Shown here: positions 8,642-17,900 of the stretch, piece after piece | Numbering within the stretch: the first letter of the stretch is position 1 | How the letters are laid out: every line of letters begins with the position of its first letter | Assembly (NCBI RefSeq): GCF_017676345.1 | Contig: NZ_JAFFZM010000033.1 | Location: forward strand, 1-63,131 | Source of the DNA: Streptomyces smyrnaeus | GTDB taxonomy: Bacteria; Actinomycetota; Actinomycetes; Streptomycetales; Streptomycetaceae | DNA: 63,131 nt | Reading direction: 5' to 3' | Program-made: the position numbers and the translations under genes | Notes under the pieces: generated by a model | What the model was told of the DNA's origin: nothing | Database searches by the model: none | The model's input: the letters and a program-made list of their open reading frames with translations, nothing else

Positions 8642-10042
8642 TCAGGCCCTCCGCTCGGCGACGGCCGGCTCGGGCTCGGGCTGCGGTCGGGGCTCCGGTC
8701 GGCGCGCTCCGGCCGTCCGGTCGGGGCGCTCCGCCGCGGGCCGCCGTACGTACCCGGCCCAGGTCACAGCCAGGCACAGCAGATAGAAGGCGAGGAAGCC
8801 GACGATGGCAGCACTCGCGCCGCCCGTGTGCCGGTACGACTCGCGGAAGGCGAGGTTGATCGCCACGCCGCCCAGCGCGCCCACCGCTCCGGAGACGGCG
8901 ATGACGGCACCGGAGAGCCTGCGCCCCTGGTTGCGGGCCTCGGCCGGGTCGGCGCCCGCCTCCACGGCGCTCTCGGCCCGCGCCGCGTAGAGGGCGGGGA
9001 TCATCTTGTACGTCGACCCGTTGCCCAGCCCGGTGACGACGAACACCACGACGAAGACGGCGACGAAGGCGGCGAACGACCCCGCTGCCGAGGCGGCCAG
9101 CACTCCCCCGGCGCCCACCGCCAGCGCGAGGAACGACCAGGCGGTCACCCGGGCCCCGCCGAACCTGTCGGCCATCCGGCCGCCCAGCGGCCGGGAGAGC
9201 GAGCCCAGCAGCGGTCCCAGGAAGGTGAGCGCCGCGGCCTGCGCCGGGCTCTTGCCGAACTCGTTCTGCAGCACCAGACCGAAGGCGAAGCCGAAGCCGA
9301 TGAAGGAGCCGAACGTCCCGATGTACAGCAGCGAGATGGTCCAGCAGTGGCGGTCGCGCACGGCGCTGCGGTAGGCGCCGTAGTCGGTGCGGTTGGTGGC
9401 CAGGTTGTCCATCCGCCGGTGCGCCAGTCCGGCGGCCAGCAGCAGGGCCGGGACGAACAGCAGCGGCAGCAACTCCGGGTGCGCGGCCCCGGCGGTGGCC
9501 AGCACCGCCAGTCCGATCAGCTGCACCGTGGCGACCCCGAGGTTGCCGCCCCCGGCGTTCAGCCCGAGCGCCCAGCCCTTCTCCCGCTCGGGAAAGAAGC
9601 CGTTGATGTTGACCATGGACGAGGCGAAGTTGCCCCCTCCCAGCCCGGAGACCGCCGCGCACAGCAGCAGCGCCCACAGGGGCGTCTCCGGCCGCCGCAT
9701 CAAGACGGCCGCCAGCACCACCGGTACCAGCAGCGCCAGCGCGGACATCGTCGTCCAGGTGCGCCCTCCGAACCGGGTGACGGCGAAGCCGTACGGCAGC
9801 CGGAGTACGGCGCCCACCAGGGAGACCAGCGAGACCAGCAGGAACTTCTGGTCCGGGGTGAGGGTGAAGCCCGCCTCGGGCGTCATGAACAGCACCAGCA
9901 CCGACCACAGGCTCCACACCGCGAACCCGATGTGCTCGGCGAACACGGACAGCCACAGATTCCGCCGCGCCGTACGCCGCCCCTCGTTTGCCCAGAAGCC
10001 CGGGTCCTCGGGCTCCCATCGGGTGATCCACCGTGCGCTCAC
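8642..10042 (-). CDS. narK: Nitrate/nitrite transporter, MFS NNP family
   Basis: 466 aa with about 12 predicted membrane segments. The two NNP-family nitrate signature regions are visible: GGGNFASSMVNINGFFPE with AGGGNLG following, and GLGNGSTYKMIP in the second half. The family moves nitrate and/or nitrite across the plasma membrane by symport or exchange. The GTG start at 10042 is preceded by GGAGG at good spacing. The C-terminal tail (after about residue 425) is Arg/Pro/Glu-rich and cytoplasmic. It is the first gene of the nitrate operon; the operator-like repeat at 10089-10126 lies about 50-85 bases upstream. Confidence 0.95.
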   Translation of the reverse strand: MSARWITRWEPEDPGFWANEGRRTARRNLWLSVFAEHIGFAVWSLWSVLVLFMTPEAGFTLTPDQKFLLVSLVSLVGAVLRLPYGFAVTRFGGRTWTTMSALALLVPVVLAAVLMRRPETPLWALLLCAAVSGLGGGNFASSMVNINGFFPEREKGWALGLNAGGGNLGVATVQLIGLAVLATAGAAHPELLPLLFVPALLLAAGLAHRRMDNLATNRTDYGAYRSAVRDRHCWTISLLYIGTFGSFIGFGFAFGLVLQNEFGKSPAQAAALTFLGPLLGSLSRPLGGRMADRFGGARVTAWSFLALAVGAGGVLAASAAGSFAAFVAVFVVVFVVTGLGNGSTYKMIPALYAARAESAVEAGADPAEARNQGRRLSGAVIAVSGAVGALGGVAINLAFRESYRHTGGASAAIVGFLAFYLLCLAVTWAGYVRRPAAERPDRTAGARRPEPRPQPEPEPAVAERRA

Positions 10043-10088
10043 GTCGCCTCCTGTCCGCTGGAAGGAAGACCGACGCTAGGAGCCCGCT

Positions 10089-10126
10089 GTTACCGCCTCC
10101 GTGTCCGCGCGTAACGCGCAGGAAAG
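10089..10126 (-). promoter_or_regulatory. Candidate GlnR operator upstream of the nitrate operon
   Basis: On the + strand the site reads GTTAC-n6-CGTGT-n6-GTAAC-n6-GAAAG. These are four 5-mers each starting 11 bases after the last, which is the a1-b1-a2-b2 arrangement known for GlnR in Streptomyces (gTnAc alternating with GaAAc). Three of the four half-sites match well; b1 is poor. It sits between narK and the upstream LysR gene, a sensible place to control nitrate assimilation by nitrogen status. The function is inferred from spacing and context. Confidence 0.6.
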
Positions 10127-10133
10127 GGAGTGC

Positions 10134-11054
10134 TCACTGCGGCGCGGAGTCCGATGTGAGAACCGCGGCCCGCGCCCGCAGCGCGGTGAGCCCGGCAGCG
10201 ACCACCGGCTGCCCGGCGCTGCCGCGCCGCACTGCGGTCAGCACCCGCCGGGCCGGTGGTGTGCCGCCGCGCAGCGGAACCCGGGCGACATCCGGGAGGC
10301 CGGCGACCGAAACCAGCCTGGGCACCAGACACACACCGAGCCCGTGCCCGATCATCTCCAGCACCACGGGCCACTCGTCCGAGTGGTGCACCCGGCGCGG
10401 TGAGAACCCCGCCGCCCCGCACAGGGTCTGGATCAGCCGGTCCTGGTCGTGGTGGGGCATGATCCAGTCGTCCTCGGCGGCAGCCGCCAGGTCGACCGGT
10501 CCCGAACCGGCCAGCGGATGACCGCTCGGCACCACCAGATCCAGGAAGTCGTCCATCAGCGGACGCTGCTCGAAGCGCGGATCGTCGGCGGTCGGGCTGT
10601 CGGGGTGCGGGGTGAGCACGGCGATGTCCGCCTGGTCGGCCAGCAGCCGCTGATAGCTGAGCCGGGTGTCCGACTCGTGGATGCGGGCGTGGACGGGCGG
10701 GTCGGCGTCCCGCAGCTCGCGGGTCGTCGGCACCAGCAGGGAGGCCATGGCGGTGGCGAACCCCTCCAGACGGAGCGTGCGGTCGCTGCCGCCCCCTTGT
10801 GCGGCCAGCTCGCCCCGCGCCCTCTCCCACTGGGTGTGCAGCACGTCCGCGTGGCGCAGCAGCACCCGTCCTGCGGGGGTGAAACGCAGGATGCGCCCCT
10901 CCTGCCGCAGCAGTTCGGCGTCCACCTGCTGGGCCAGCTGACGCAGCTGCTGGGAGACGGCCGACGGGGACAGATGCAGCGCCCGGGCGGTGGCCGCCAC
11001 GGTGCCCTCGGAGTGCAGTACGCGCAGGGTGTGCAGGAGCCGCAGATCAATCAT
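10134..11054 (-). CDS. LysR-family transcriptional regulator
   Basis: 306 aa from the ATG at 11054 (MIDLRLLHTLRVL). The N-terminal winged helix-turn-helix covers residues 1-65, with the motif GTVAATARALHLSPSAVSQQL. It is followed by a LysR substrate-binding domain (LRLEGFATAMASLLVP, then ADIAVLTP and GHGLGVCLVPRL). An upstream in-frame ATG at about 11103 would add 17 unlikely residues. It is transcribed away from the zinc-ribbon/EamA pair across 73 bases, so it most likely regulates that exporter rather than the nitrate operon behind it. The effector is unknown. Confidence 0.92.
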   Translation of the reverse strand: MIDLRLLHTLRVLHSEGTVAATARALHLSPSAVSQQLRQLAQQVDAELLRQEGRILRFTPAGRVLLRHADVLHTQWERARGELAAQGGGSDRTLRLEGFATAMASLLVPTTRELRDADPPVHARIHESDTRLSYQRLLADQADIAVLTPHPDSPTADDPRFEQRPLMDDFLDLVVPSGHPLAGSGPVDLAAAAEDDWIMPHHDQDRLIQTLCGAAGFSPRRVHHSDEWPVVLEMIGHGLGVCLVPRLVSVAGLPDVARVPLRGGTPPARRVLTAVRRGSAGQPVVAAGLTALRARAAVLTSDSAPQ

Positions 11055-11127
11055 GCGGCCATTCAAAACGATGGTGTGCACAAAGATGCGATGGACGTGC
11101 ATGTTCGCCACAGCTGACGCTGTCCGT

Positions 11128-11376
11128 ATGGGCAAACTCCGTGACGTCGGCGGCGGCCGGTGCGCCACCTGTGGCTGGCCGCTGCACGACCCGTACGAGA
11201 TCGTCTCCCGCCACCCCGTCGCCGCGGGCACCGTCGTCTACGCGCGCTGCGCCTGCGGCACCCTCCGCGTCTGGCTCCAGCAGCACCGGGGCGGCGACCG
11301 GCTGGTCGTCGGCGCCGGCAGCACCGCACAGGACACGGCGGCCCCAGCGGAGGAGCCAGGTGGCCGCGTCGGCTGA
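11128..11376 (+). CDS. Small zinc-ribbon protein, function unknown
   Basis: 82 aa. Two metal-binding pairs are visible, CATCGW near residue 12 and CACG near residue 46, with a conserved-looking HDPYEIVSRHP between them, suggesting one zinc ribbon. The C-terminus is low complexity (Ala/Glu/Gly). The last 17 bases overlap the start of the downstream EamA gene and the gene shares its promoter region with the divergent LysR gene. Third-position G/C bias supports coding. No specific function can be given. Confidence 0.65.
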   Translation: MGKLRDVGGGRCATCGWPLHDPYEIVSRHPVAAGTVVYARCACGTLRVWLQQHRGGDRLVVGAGSTAQDTAAPAEEPGGRVG

Positions 11377-12280
11377 ACCCGCGCCCGGACCCGTCCCGGG
11401 TGTGGTGCCCGCGCCGCTGCTGGTCCTCGGCGCCGTCGTCAGCGTCCAGACCGGGCAGGCCCTCGGCAAGGGCCTGTTCGACGCCGTGGGCGGCCCGCTC
11501 GGCGCGGTGGCGCTGCGCCTGGGGCTGGCCGCGCTCCTCCTGCTGGCGCTCTGGCGCCCCCGTCTGCCCACCGACCGCCGCTCCCTGCTGCTCGTCCTCG
11601 CCCTGGGCACGGCCATCGCCGGGATGAACCTCTCCTATCTGGCCATGGACCATCTGCAGTTCGGCGTCGCCATGACGATCCAGCTCTCCGGCCCGCTCGC
11701 CGTCGCCCTGCTGACCTCCCGCCGCTGGTCCAACGCCGCGTGGGGCCTGCTGGCGGCGGCCGGAACGGCCCTGTTCGCCCTCCCGGGGACGGGAGGGCAG
11801 CCGCTCTCCCCGGTGGGCACGGCCTGGGCGGTGGCCTCCGCGATCTCCATGGGCGCGTACCTGCTGCTGAGCAAGCGCACCAGCACCACGCTGAGCGGCA
11901 GCGGCCCGCTGGCCCTCGCCGTGTGCTGGGCCGCCGTGCTGACGCTGCCGTTCGGGCTGGCGCAGGCCGGGACCCGGCTCGCCGAGCCCCCCACCCTGCT
12001 GGCGGGACTGGGCGTGGCGCTCCTGTCGGCCGCGGCCCCCTACTCCCTCGAACTGGCGGCGCTGCGCCGCCTCCCCGCCCGCGTCGTGGGCGTGCTCCAG
12101 TCCCTGGAACCGGTCGCCGCCGGCTGCGCGGGGCTCGTCCTGCTCGGCGAACACCTCACCACGCTCCAGTGGCTGGCCATCTGCTGCATCGCCCTCGCCT
12201 CGACCGGAGCGGTCCTCGGGCACTGGGCCGGTGGGCGGAACCCGAGGTTGAGCGAACCATGCCGTAGCACCCCGCCATAA
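11360..12280 (+). CDS. EamA/DMT-family transporter (RhaT-like exporter)
   Basis: 306 aa from a GTG at 11360 with GGAGGAG upstream. About ten hydrophobic segments form two EamA repeats (residues about 15-145 and 160-295), each ending in the usual small-residue helix. Characteristic patches are SVQTGQALGKGLFD near the N-terminus and LQSLEPVAAGCAGLVLLGE in the second repeat. Members export amino acids, purines or other metabolites; the substrate is not deducible. An open frame extends upstream, but that part is read through the zinc-ribbon gene and shows no conserved residues. It is paired with the divergent LysR gene. Confidence 0.9.
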   Translation: MAASAEPAPGPVPGVVPAPLLVLGAVVSVQTGQALGKGLFDAVGGPLGAVALRLGLAALLLLALWRPRLPTDRRSLLLVLALGTAIAGMNLSYLAMDHLQFGVAMTIQLSGPLAVALLTSRRWSNAAWGLLAAAGTALFALPGTGGQPLSPVGTAWAVASAISMGAYLLLSKRTSTTLSGSGPLALAVCWAAVLTLPFGLAQAGTRLAEPPTLLAGLGVALLSAAAPYSLELAALRRLPARVVGVLQSLEPVAAGCAGLVLLGEHLTTLQWLAICCIALASTGAVLGHWAGGRNPRLSEPCRSTPP

Positions 12281-12658
12281 TGGATGAGGATCTTTTCGCG
12301 CGTACGCTCCCGGTGTCGCTGAGGAAGAGAGCTACCGAGCCGCTGCTCAGCGCCACCAGCAGCGCACTAACCGGTTGTGGTCAGTCGTGCGCGACAAAGT
12401 TTTACGGACCTGAATACGAGGGCGATCAGCAGTCATCGTCGACGCGTCCCAACGGCACGTCGGCCGAGCCGCCGTTGTTTGTACGACGCTCGGGCAGATC
12501 CAGCATCCCGATCTTCGCCAGATGTGACGTCGATGTGTCCGTGTAACCAGCCGCTGACACGCTGCGGAATCTGGCCGCCCAGCCGAGCCGATCGAGCAGG
12601 TTTCCGGGACGGCGGCGCGTTCACGCTCCCGCGACGCCGGAGCCCGAGTGGATGCCTG
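12281..12658. other. Gene-poor junction between conserved region and defence island
   Basis: No convincing gene. Several short open frames cross it, but none has both a ribosome binding site and streptomycete codon bias. One + strand frame (about 12292-12410) has reasonable codon use (GVAEEESYRAAAQRH...) but no start, and could be a gene remnant. Base composition is less G/C-skewed than the flanks. I take it as the left edge of the island; no tRNA, direct repeat or integrase was seen to mark an attachment site. Confidence 0.4.
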
Positions 12659-13294
12659 TCAAGCGTTGCTCAGTGCCTCCTGCAAGTCGGATGTGAACGA
12701 CTGCCATGACGCAAGCTGTTTGACAGGTCCTTCTCGATCCAGCATCTGTAGGAGTCGTGCGCGATTCTCCGAGAAGCGCGCCTGGAGCTTCTTCAGACTG
12801 CGGCCCTTCTCTTCGCTGGCAACGGCGAGCGCTTGCTTCAGCAGAGCCTTGGGGTCCGCCACCGATTCGACCCGAGCCGCTTTCGGCAAGTTGAGTACCA
12901 CTTTGCCGTTGGGATTCCCCGCCACCTCACGGATCGCGGCGTGATCGAGCACGAGCCACGCTTCCAGCATCCGCACAGGGATCACCGGTACGTGTGCCAG
13001 ATGCGGGCTCACCTGGGCCACCGCTTCCGCGATCTCTCTGCGGCGGTGATCCGCAGGGTGGCCGTCCGCATCGCGGTGGATGACGACGAGGTCGTAAGCG
13101 TGCCCGCCATCGCTGAGACGCTGTGCGGCTCGTAGCTTGTCCTTGACCGAGTGACCGGGTTTGCTGGGCAGGCGGTTGAGGTCGGGAACCGTCACGAGAA
13201 CCTCCCTGCCCGTCTCCGCGGCGATCGCCTCGATGTGGAACCGCAGGCCCGTGTCACTGGATCCCTCGCAAAGGTAGAGGGCGCGAACGGTCAC
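12659..13294 (-). CDS. DUF4276-like, TOPRIM-type protein paired with ABC ATPase
   Basis: 211 aa, GTG start overlapping the stop of the ATPase gene by 4 bases. It begins VTVRALYLCEGSSD, with Glu10 in the place of the TOPRIM catalytic Glu, followed by HRDADG (Asp75 and Asp77), a DxD pair, and MLEAWLVLD (Glu111), a motif typical of DUF4276 and RloB-like proteins. This is the acid pattern of TOPRIM folds as in OLD-family nucleases. Together with the ATPase it resembles a split OLD/PARIS-like defence module in which this gene would encode the effector. Nuclease activity is inferred, not shown. Confidence 0.75.
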   Translation of the reverse strand: MTVRALYLCEGSSDTGLRFHIEAIAAETGREVLVTVPDLNRLPSKPGHSVKDKLRAAQRLSDGGHAYDLVVIHRDADGHPADHRRREIAEAVAQVSPHLAHVPVIPVRMLEAWLVLDHAAIREVAGNPNGKVVLNLPKAARVESVADPKALLKQALAVASEEKGRSLKKLQARFSENRARLLQMLDREGPVKQLASWQSFTSDLQEALSNA

Positions 13295-14709
13295 GAGTCG
13301 CTCCCCTCGAGGGTCAGCCGGGCCTGTGGCGGAGTCGTGAGGTACGCCAGGATGTCGGCCTTGGTGCCATACCCCTTCTCGGCACCTCCGGCGCGCCAAG
13401 TGTCGGCCAGCGGGCGCAGCCGCAGACTGCGTGCCGTCCTGCCGCCTGCCTCGGGGACGGTCGAGGTGTCGGCGATCAGCAGATCCGCCGCGCCGACCAG
13501 CTCCACGACCCCCGGCGAGTGGGTGTTGATGAGAACCTGCCGGAACGGGTTGTCCTCCTCGTCGACCTGCTCGGTGGCGTCCACCGCCAGGTCACGCACC
13601 AGGCTCACCATGGCGAAGAGGTTGGCCGGGTGAATGCCGTTCTCCGGTTCCTCCATGCACATCAGACCGCCTGACTTCGGGTCCTCCAGGAGGACGCACA
13701 GGGCCAGGAAGCGCAAGGTTCCCTCGGACAAGCTGCGGGCGGGCAGCACCATGCCGTCGATCTCGTGAAGCTTGATGGTCAGCAACTGGCGCGTGTCGTC
13801 GGCATCCACGTCCAGCGTGCGGACATGCAGACCCGACAGGTCCGAGAGACGCCCCGCCACTCGCGAGTAGACCCGAGCGGGGTCGTCCGGCGACTTCCCG
13901 CGGGCGATCCGGTCCAGGCACCGCGGCAGATGACGGCCGTCGGGCTGCATCTCGTCGGGATCCGTGAAGCGGTCGGCGGTGCGCAGCGCGGAGGGTTCAA
14001 GCGCCAGCCGCCGCCAGGACTGCATCTCGCGCCGCGCCGCCAGGATCGTCGGATCGTCATTCTCGTTGATCGTGGACAGCATGGTCCGCGGGGCCCGGCT
14101 CGCGGGTGCGGGACGCGGCTGACCTCTGCGGCCCCCGTCGGCATGGATACGGACGACGGCATCACCCGTGTCGAACGTCGTGGAGATGTAGGGAGCGGTT
14201 GACCGGCGCCCGCGGACCACGGCATTTCGGAAGCCTTTGACGCTGTGCGAGAACCGTAGATGTGATCCGGCGTCGCGCGGTCTGATCTGGCTCAGGTTCT
14301 CGGACCGCAATGTCAGCCTGCCACCCCGCTCCCCACCGCGCGGCGGCTGGTACCCGAGCCGGAGCTCGTAGCGGAGGAACGTGGACGTCGGCTCGGCCAG
14401 TCGGCCGAAGTCGTCCTCCACCTCACTTGGGACGATCATCTCCGCGGCGAACGTCATCATGTGCTCGCCTGCCGCGTAACCGTTCCAGAACAGGTCGCGC
14501 GCATCGCCGTGCAGCTCGCCGTGGGTTCCGCGGACTGCCTGGGCAGCCTCGATCATTGAGTGGTCGGCGAGCAGACTCAGGAACTGGATCGCGTCGAAGA
14601 CGTTCGACTTTCCGGTGCCGTTCTCTCCCGCGATGCAGGTGAACGGGCCGAACTCGACCCTCAGATCCAGAAGGTTCTTGAAGCCACTGACTTCAAGGCG
14701 TGTCAGCAT
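13291..14709 (-). CDS. OLD/RecF-like ABC ATPase of a two-gene defence module
   Basis: 472 aa from the ATG at 14709, preceded by GGGGGA. It starts LTRLEVSGFKNLLDL, the usual opening of SMC/RecF-like ATPases, with Walker A GENGTGKS (residues 28-35), an ABC signature-like SLSEGTL, Walker B ending in MCMEEPENGIHP and a switch His in NTHSPG. Similar ATPases in OLD, PARIS and Gabija systems sense phage proteins or DNA ends and control a TOPRIM nuclease. The stop codon overlaps the DUF4276-like gene (GTGA). It is transcribed away from the first pglX paralogue across about 220 bases. Confidence 0.85.
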   Translation of the reverse strand: MLTRLEVSGFKNLLDLRVEFGPFTCIAGENGTGKSNVFDAIQFLSLLADHSMIEAAQAVRGTHGELHGDARDLFWNGYAAGEHMMTFAAEMIVPSEVEDDFGRLAEPTSTFLRYELRLGYQPPRGGERGGRLTLRSENLSQIRPRDAGSHLRFSHSVKGFRNAVVRGRRSTAPYISTTFDTGDAVVRIHADGGRRGQPRPAPASRAPRTMLSTINENDDPTILAARREMQSWRRLALEPSALRTADRFTDPDEMQPDGRHLPRCLDRIARGKSPDDPARVYSRVAGRLSDLSGLHVRTLDVDADDTRQLLTIKLHEIDGMVLPARSLSEGTLRFLALCVLLEDPKSGGLMCMEEPENGIHPANLFAMVSLVRDLAVDATEQVDEEDNPFRQVLINTHSPGVVELVGAADLLIADTSTVPEAGGRTARSLRLRPLADTWRAGGAEKGYGTKADILAYLTTPPQARLTLEGSDS

Positions 14710-14932
14710 GTGTCCCCCTTGATCATCCGGCCCCGGCGTCACCCTGGCGCAGCGGTGCCGACTGTGTTCGGGCCGGTACGCACAGGAATCATAGGGCTCA
14801 AGCCGTGACGGTCGTGCGCGTCGGCCGACGATGGTCAGCGATCCGGGCTGTCGGACCCGAGAGCTGGCAGGATGTATCCGACGGAACAGTGGATCGTGAA
14901 TGTTGATGATGTACAGAGGAGAGGTCGCCGCT

Positions 14933-17900
14933 GTGCCTCCGACCGGTGGAGCTGATGCAGGGACGTCCTCGCTGGACAGGGCCGGGCTCATCTCTCACCT
15001 GCGCAAGCAGGTTCTGGCGATGGAGGACGACCTCCGTGAGCGCAGCGACAACGTGGAGCGGTTTCGCGCCCGCCTGAGGAGTACGTACGAGCAGACGAGG
15101 GCGTCCTTCCGCACGTCGGGCACGTACGGAGCGTGGCGGAGGAAGCGCATCACGCAGGCCGCGGTCGCGTGGGTACTGGGCACGGTGTTCGTACGCTTCT
15201 GCGAGGACAACAGACTCATCAGCCGACCATTTCTCGCAGGGCCTGGTCAGCGTCTGGTGGAGGCGGAAGAGCGACACGAGGCCTATCGCACGCAGTACGC
15301 GAAGAAGAACGACCGGGACTGGTTGCTGGAAGCGTTCACGCACGTTGCTCGTTCCCACAAGGCGATGGCCCGCATCTTCGACATGGAGAACAGTCCGCTC
15401 GGGGAGCTGTCGCCCTCGCCTGAAGCCGCGGCCGCGCTGGTTGCGTTCTGGCGACGGTGCCGAAGTGATGGATCCATCCGTTTCGACTTCACCGACCCTG
15501 AACTGGACACCCATTTTCTGGTTGATCTGTACTCCAGTATCAACGAGACCGCGCGGAAGAGCTACGCGCTGGTCCAGACCCCTGAGTTCATCGCGGACTT
15601 CGTTCTCGACCTCACAGTGGACCCGGCTATCGCAGAGTTCGGCCTTCAGGGTTTCCGCAGCATCGATCCGATATGCGGTTCGGGAACCTTCCCACTCGGA
15701 GTATTTCGACGGCTACTGACCGCATGGCGATTGAAGGAACCAGAAACCAAGGACCACGAGCTGATCTTGCGATCGCTGGAATCTGTCCACGGCTGCGACC
15801 TCAATCCGCTTGCTGTCAGCATCACGCGCTTCAGGCTGCTGATCGCCGCTGGCCGGGAGAGTGGCGAGAAAACACTGGATCATTTCCCTGACCACACCAT
15901 CAATGTAGCAGTGGGCGACGCCTTGCTGGAGGGAGCCGGCACTCCCAGGAAGACGCCGCCCCTTTTCGCCGAGATGAATGATCACAGAGTCGGAACAACC
16001 GGGGATGTCGATGAATTCTCCGAACGCTGCAGCCTTTTGAGCCGAGGCTCATATCACGCCGTACTGGGGGAACCGCCCTATAACACAGTACGCGACAAGG
16101 CGATGAGTGCGGCATACCGCGAGGCTTACGTCTCACTCGCAGGTGTGGCCCCTCTTTCCGGCCCCTTTATCGAGCGCATGTTCCAGCTCGCAGCACGGAA
16201 AGCCAAGAGTCAACCCGGCGGCTACGTCGGAGTATACACGTCAAGTTCGTTCACGAGACGTAATTTCGGCAAAAAGCTTATCGAGGAGTTCTTTCCACGC
16301 GTCGGACTCACACATGTCATCGACACCTCAGGGGTTTTTGTACCAAGCCATCGGACCCCGACCCTGATCTTGGTGGGCCGCAATGACCCAACCATGCGTG
16401 ATCTACCGGTGCGATCGGTTCTTGGCGTGCACGGAGAACCGAAGCAGCCAGCGGAGCCAGCCCAAGGAAACGTATGGAGATCGATCCTCGACCAAGTGGA
16501 CCGCCCCGGAACCACCTCTGAATGGGTAAGTGTCCAGGACGAGCCCCGGCAACGTTTCTACCGCTTCCCCTGGACTCTGACGGGCGGCGGGGGGGCGGAC
16601 CTCATGGACATGCTCTCCAGGGCTCCGCGCCAGTTGGCAGACGTTCTCGCCGCCCCGGTCGGTGTAGTTGCCGATCCAGGACAGCAAGACATCTTCGCTC
16701 TCGGCCAGTCCTGGTTCACCAGGCATCCGGACTCGGCCGCACTGGCCCGAGGCATGGTCGCGGGCAACACCGTGCGGGACTGGCGTGCGGACGTGGCGAC
16801 AGAAGTCTTGGTCCCCTATGACGCGGACGGCTCGCCACTTCCACTGGACCTCACCACCGCGTGGGGGCGCCATCTCTGGACGATGAGGCAGGTGCTGCGG
16901 GCAGGACTCGGGTCACACCAGCCGTCGCGAACCGGGCATTGGTGGGCCTGGAGACGCTGGCCCCGCCTCGGCATCCAGGTGCCGACGATCACGCTGGCGT
17001 ATGTGGCCACGCACAACCACTTCGCGCTGGAGCAAGATGGGAAAGTGTTCAGCCGGACCGCTCCTGTGCTGCGACTGTCCTCAACCGCGGACGAAGAGCA
17101 ATACGTCAGCCTGCTGGGGATCCTCAACTCGTCGACGGCCTGTTTCTGGCTCAAGCACGTCAACTCCAGCACAGGAGCCGACGGTCTCGGCATCCCGCTC
17201 CCGGGCGAGGAATGGACACGGCCCTACACTTTCGCGGCTGCCTCCTTCCCACGGCTTCCGCTGCCCGCCAGCACTCCACTCACCCATGCACGGGCGCTGC
17301 ACTCCTTGGGCCGCCTTCTCGACGCCCATACCCCGAGCGCCGTGTGCACGAGTGAACGCCCGCCCAGCAGGGAGGGCCTGGATGCGGCGAAGACTGCCGA
17401 CGAAGAACTGCGTCAGCAAATGACCGCCCATCAGGAGGAACTGGACTGGGAGGTGTACAACTCCTACGGTCTGCTCTCCGCCGAGGAACACGCGCGTCTG
17501 ACCATGCCTCCTGGTTCCGCTCTGCCTCCACTGCGACCAGGTGAGCGTGCCTTTGAAATCGTGCACGCACGAAAAGTGCTCGCCGGTGAAGCAGCAGAAT
17601 CCTGGTTCACGCGAAACAGCACGACACCCCTCACCGAGATCCCGCCGCACTGGCCAGCCACCTATCGGAAAGTCGTGCGGGCCAGGATTGGCGCCATCGA
17701 ATCACACTCGGCTATCGCCCTCGTCGAGCGCCCGGAGTACAAGCGTCGGTGGGCATCGGAGACGTGGGAAAGCCGCGAAGAACAAGCGCTGCGCTCCTGG
17801 TTGCTCGACCGTTGTGAGGACGAACGACTATGGTTCGACCGCCGGCACGGCGCTGTCCGCCCGCGTCCCCAGACGGCCGACCAACTCGCTCAGAAGCTCG

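Noticed and set aside
11141..11359. 73-codon N-terminal extension of the EamA transporter
   Set aside because: Ser/Thr/Pro/Arg-rich shadow of the zinc-ribbon gene; the GTG at 11360 has a good ribosome binding site and gives normal length.
12280..12546. 88-codon + strand frame after the EamA gene
   Set aside because: No ribosome binding site, weak codon bias, no known residues.
14710..14991. Upstream extension of the OLD-like ATPase to 14991
   Set aside because: Crosses the divergent promoter and the start of the first pglX; the residues are not conserved and the ATG at 14709 opens a typical SMC-like N-terminus.
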